Below, one piece after another: positions 6,452 through 7,092 of a stretch of DNA of 7,092 bases. The stretch is from Frankiaceae bacterium (GTDB lineage: Bacteria > Actinomycetota > Actinomycetes > JAVEEB01). A model generated the notes under the pieces. It made no database searches. It was not told the DNA's origin and saw only the letters and a list, made by a program, of their open reading frames with translations. Each line of letters opens with the position of its first letter. Position 1 is the stretch's first letter. Location of the stretch: the NCBI GenBank assembly GCA_030840665.1, contig JAVEEB010000035.1:1-7092 (forward strand). The letters are read 5' to 3'. The translations under genes were made by a program, and so were the position numbers.

Positions 6452-6464
6452 TGGCCTGCGGCCA
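6452..6464. terminator. Weak hairpin between convergent genes
   Basis: TGGCC, loop TGC, GGCCA form a perfect 5-bp stem in the 46-bp gap between the lipoprotein stop and the SIMPL stop. There is no T-run on either side, so it is at best a U-less actinobacterial-style terminator usable in both directions. Confidence 0.3.
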
Positions 6465-6489
6465 GGACCGTGCCGCCTTGCCAACCGGC

Positions 6490-7092
6490 TCAGCCGATCG
6501 CGTACACAACCGCCACGGTGACGGCGACGTCCTGGGAGCCGACCTGGATCTGCGCGGCCATCGTCGGCATCGGCGCCGAAGCCGCGAAGTCCATGGCTGA
6601 CTTGCCGTAGTACGGCTGGTTGCCGGCGAGGACCGACTCGTTGATCGAGATGACGGTCCCGAGGCTCACGCCGGCGAGCTTGGCGTACTGCTCCGCCTTC
6701 GAGCGCGCCTCGGCGAAGGCCCGCTCCCGAGCCTGCGAGAGCAGCGCCGAGTCGTTGTCGAGGCTGAGCGAGAGGCCGTTGAGCCGTATCGCGTCCCCGC
6801 CGGCCGCGACTGCGGCGGCGATGACGGCACCCGCCTTCGAGACGCTGCGCAGTTTCGCCGTGAGCTGCTGCGTCGCGACGTAGCCGTTGATGTGCGAGGT
6901 GCCGTCGTTGTCGTACCGGTAATTGCCCTGTACGGACACGCCCGCTGTTTGCAGGTCGGGGTCGGCAACTCCCGACGACTTCAGCGCGGCGAGGACGTCG
7001 CGCATCGACTTGCTCGCGGAATCCATGGCGGCCGAGACGTTCGCGGCGCGCACCTCCACGCCGAGCGAGAGCGAGAGGATGTCCGGGGTGCC
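6490..7092 (-). CDS. SIMPL domain (DUF541/YggE-like) protein, N-terminus outside window
   Basis: The C-terminal 200 residues of a SIMPL-domain protein. The reading frame stays open to the right edge: GTPDILSLSLGVEVRA matches the first strand of the domain, so the start and the signal peptide usual in this family lie beyond 7092. An internal GTG at 7059 is not the true start. Other family features are SKSMRDVLAALKSSGVADPDLQTAGVSV written here as helix then strand, YRYDN followed by GYVATQQL (a strand), the segment RERAFAEARSKAEQYAKLAGVSLG and the terminal strand QDVAVTVAVVYAIG. SIMPL proteins are secreted or periplasmic/envelope proteins of poorly defined role; E. coli YggE lowers oxidative stress and relatives form oligomers. 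It converges on the small lipoprotein gene. Family assignment is secure, function is not. Confidence 0.9.
   Translation of the reverse strand, partial: GTPDILSLSLGVEVRAANVSAAMDSASKSMRDVLAALKSSGVADPDLQTAGVSVQGNYRYDNDGTSHINGYVATQQLTAKLRSVSKAGAVIAAAVAAGGDAIRLNGLSLSLDNDSALLSQARERAFAEARSKAEQYAKLAGVSLGTVISINESVLAGNQPYYGKSAMDFAASAPMPTMAAQIQVGSQDVAVTVAVVYAIG

Overview
The window looks like a chromosomal segment of a high-GC actinobacterium (class Actinomycetes). The reasons are very GC-rich third codon positions, GTG starts, a 16-bp dyad that matches the actinobacterial LexA box (TCGAAC-N4-GTTCGA), and a gene of the SAV_6107-type HEPN family, which I know from Streptomyces and its relatives. I cannot place genus or species.

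Layout. Positions 1-4108, minus strand, hold a sugar ABC importer transcribed right to left: mmsA (gguA-like double ATPase, 4108-2561), mmsB (gguB-like permease, 2564-1263, ATGA overlap with mmsA), then a 186-bp leader rich in inverted repeats, then a chvE-like lipoprotein sugar-binding subunit (start 1076, running off the left edge with only its last residues missing). Together they form a complete ChvE/MmsAB 'multiple monosaccharide' importer: the lipoprotein captures an aldose outside the membrane, MmsB forms the channel and MmsA drives it. No regulator or catabolic enzyme for the sugar lies in the window.

Positions 4333-6155, minus strand, hold a second likely transcription unit: a small HEPN-domain protein (6155-5748) followed after 35 bp by a TRAM-domain, Fe-S, SAM-dependent RNA uracil-C5 methyltransferase of the RlmD/TrmA superfamily (5712-4333). 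A perfect SOS-box-like dyad (6172-6187) sits directly upstream of the HEPN ribosome binding site, so damage-inducible control of this unit is a reasonable hypothesis.

Positions 6270-6443, plus strand, encode a 57-residue lipoprotein that I do not recognise; it may be translated from a leaderless mRNA. It converges on a SIMPL-domain (DUF541/YggE-like) protein on the minus strand (6490 to the right edge, N-terminus outside the window).

Most of the window is ordinary actinobacterial gene content. The points most worth a second look are the SOS-type dyad in front of a HEPN/RNA-methyltransferase pair, the small lipoprotein gene, the C8 tract just after the ChvE lipobox, and the structured leader of chvE. 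I saw no CRISPR array, insertion sequence, tRNA or rRNA.
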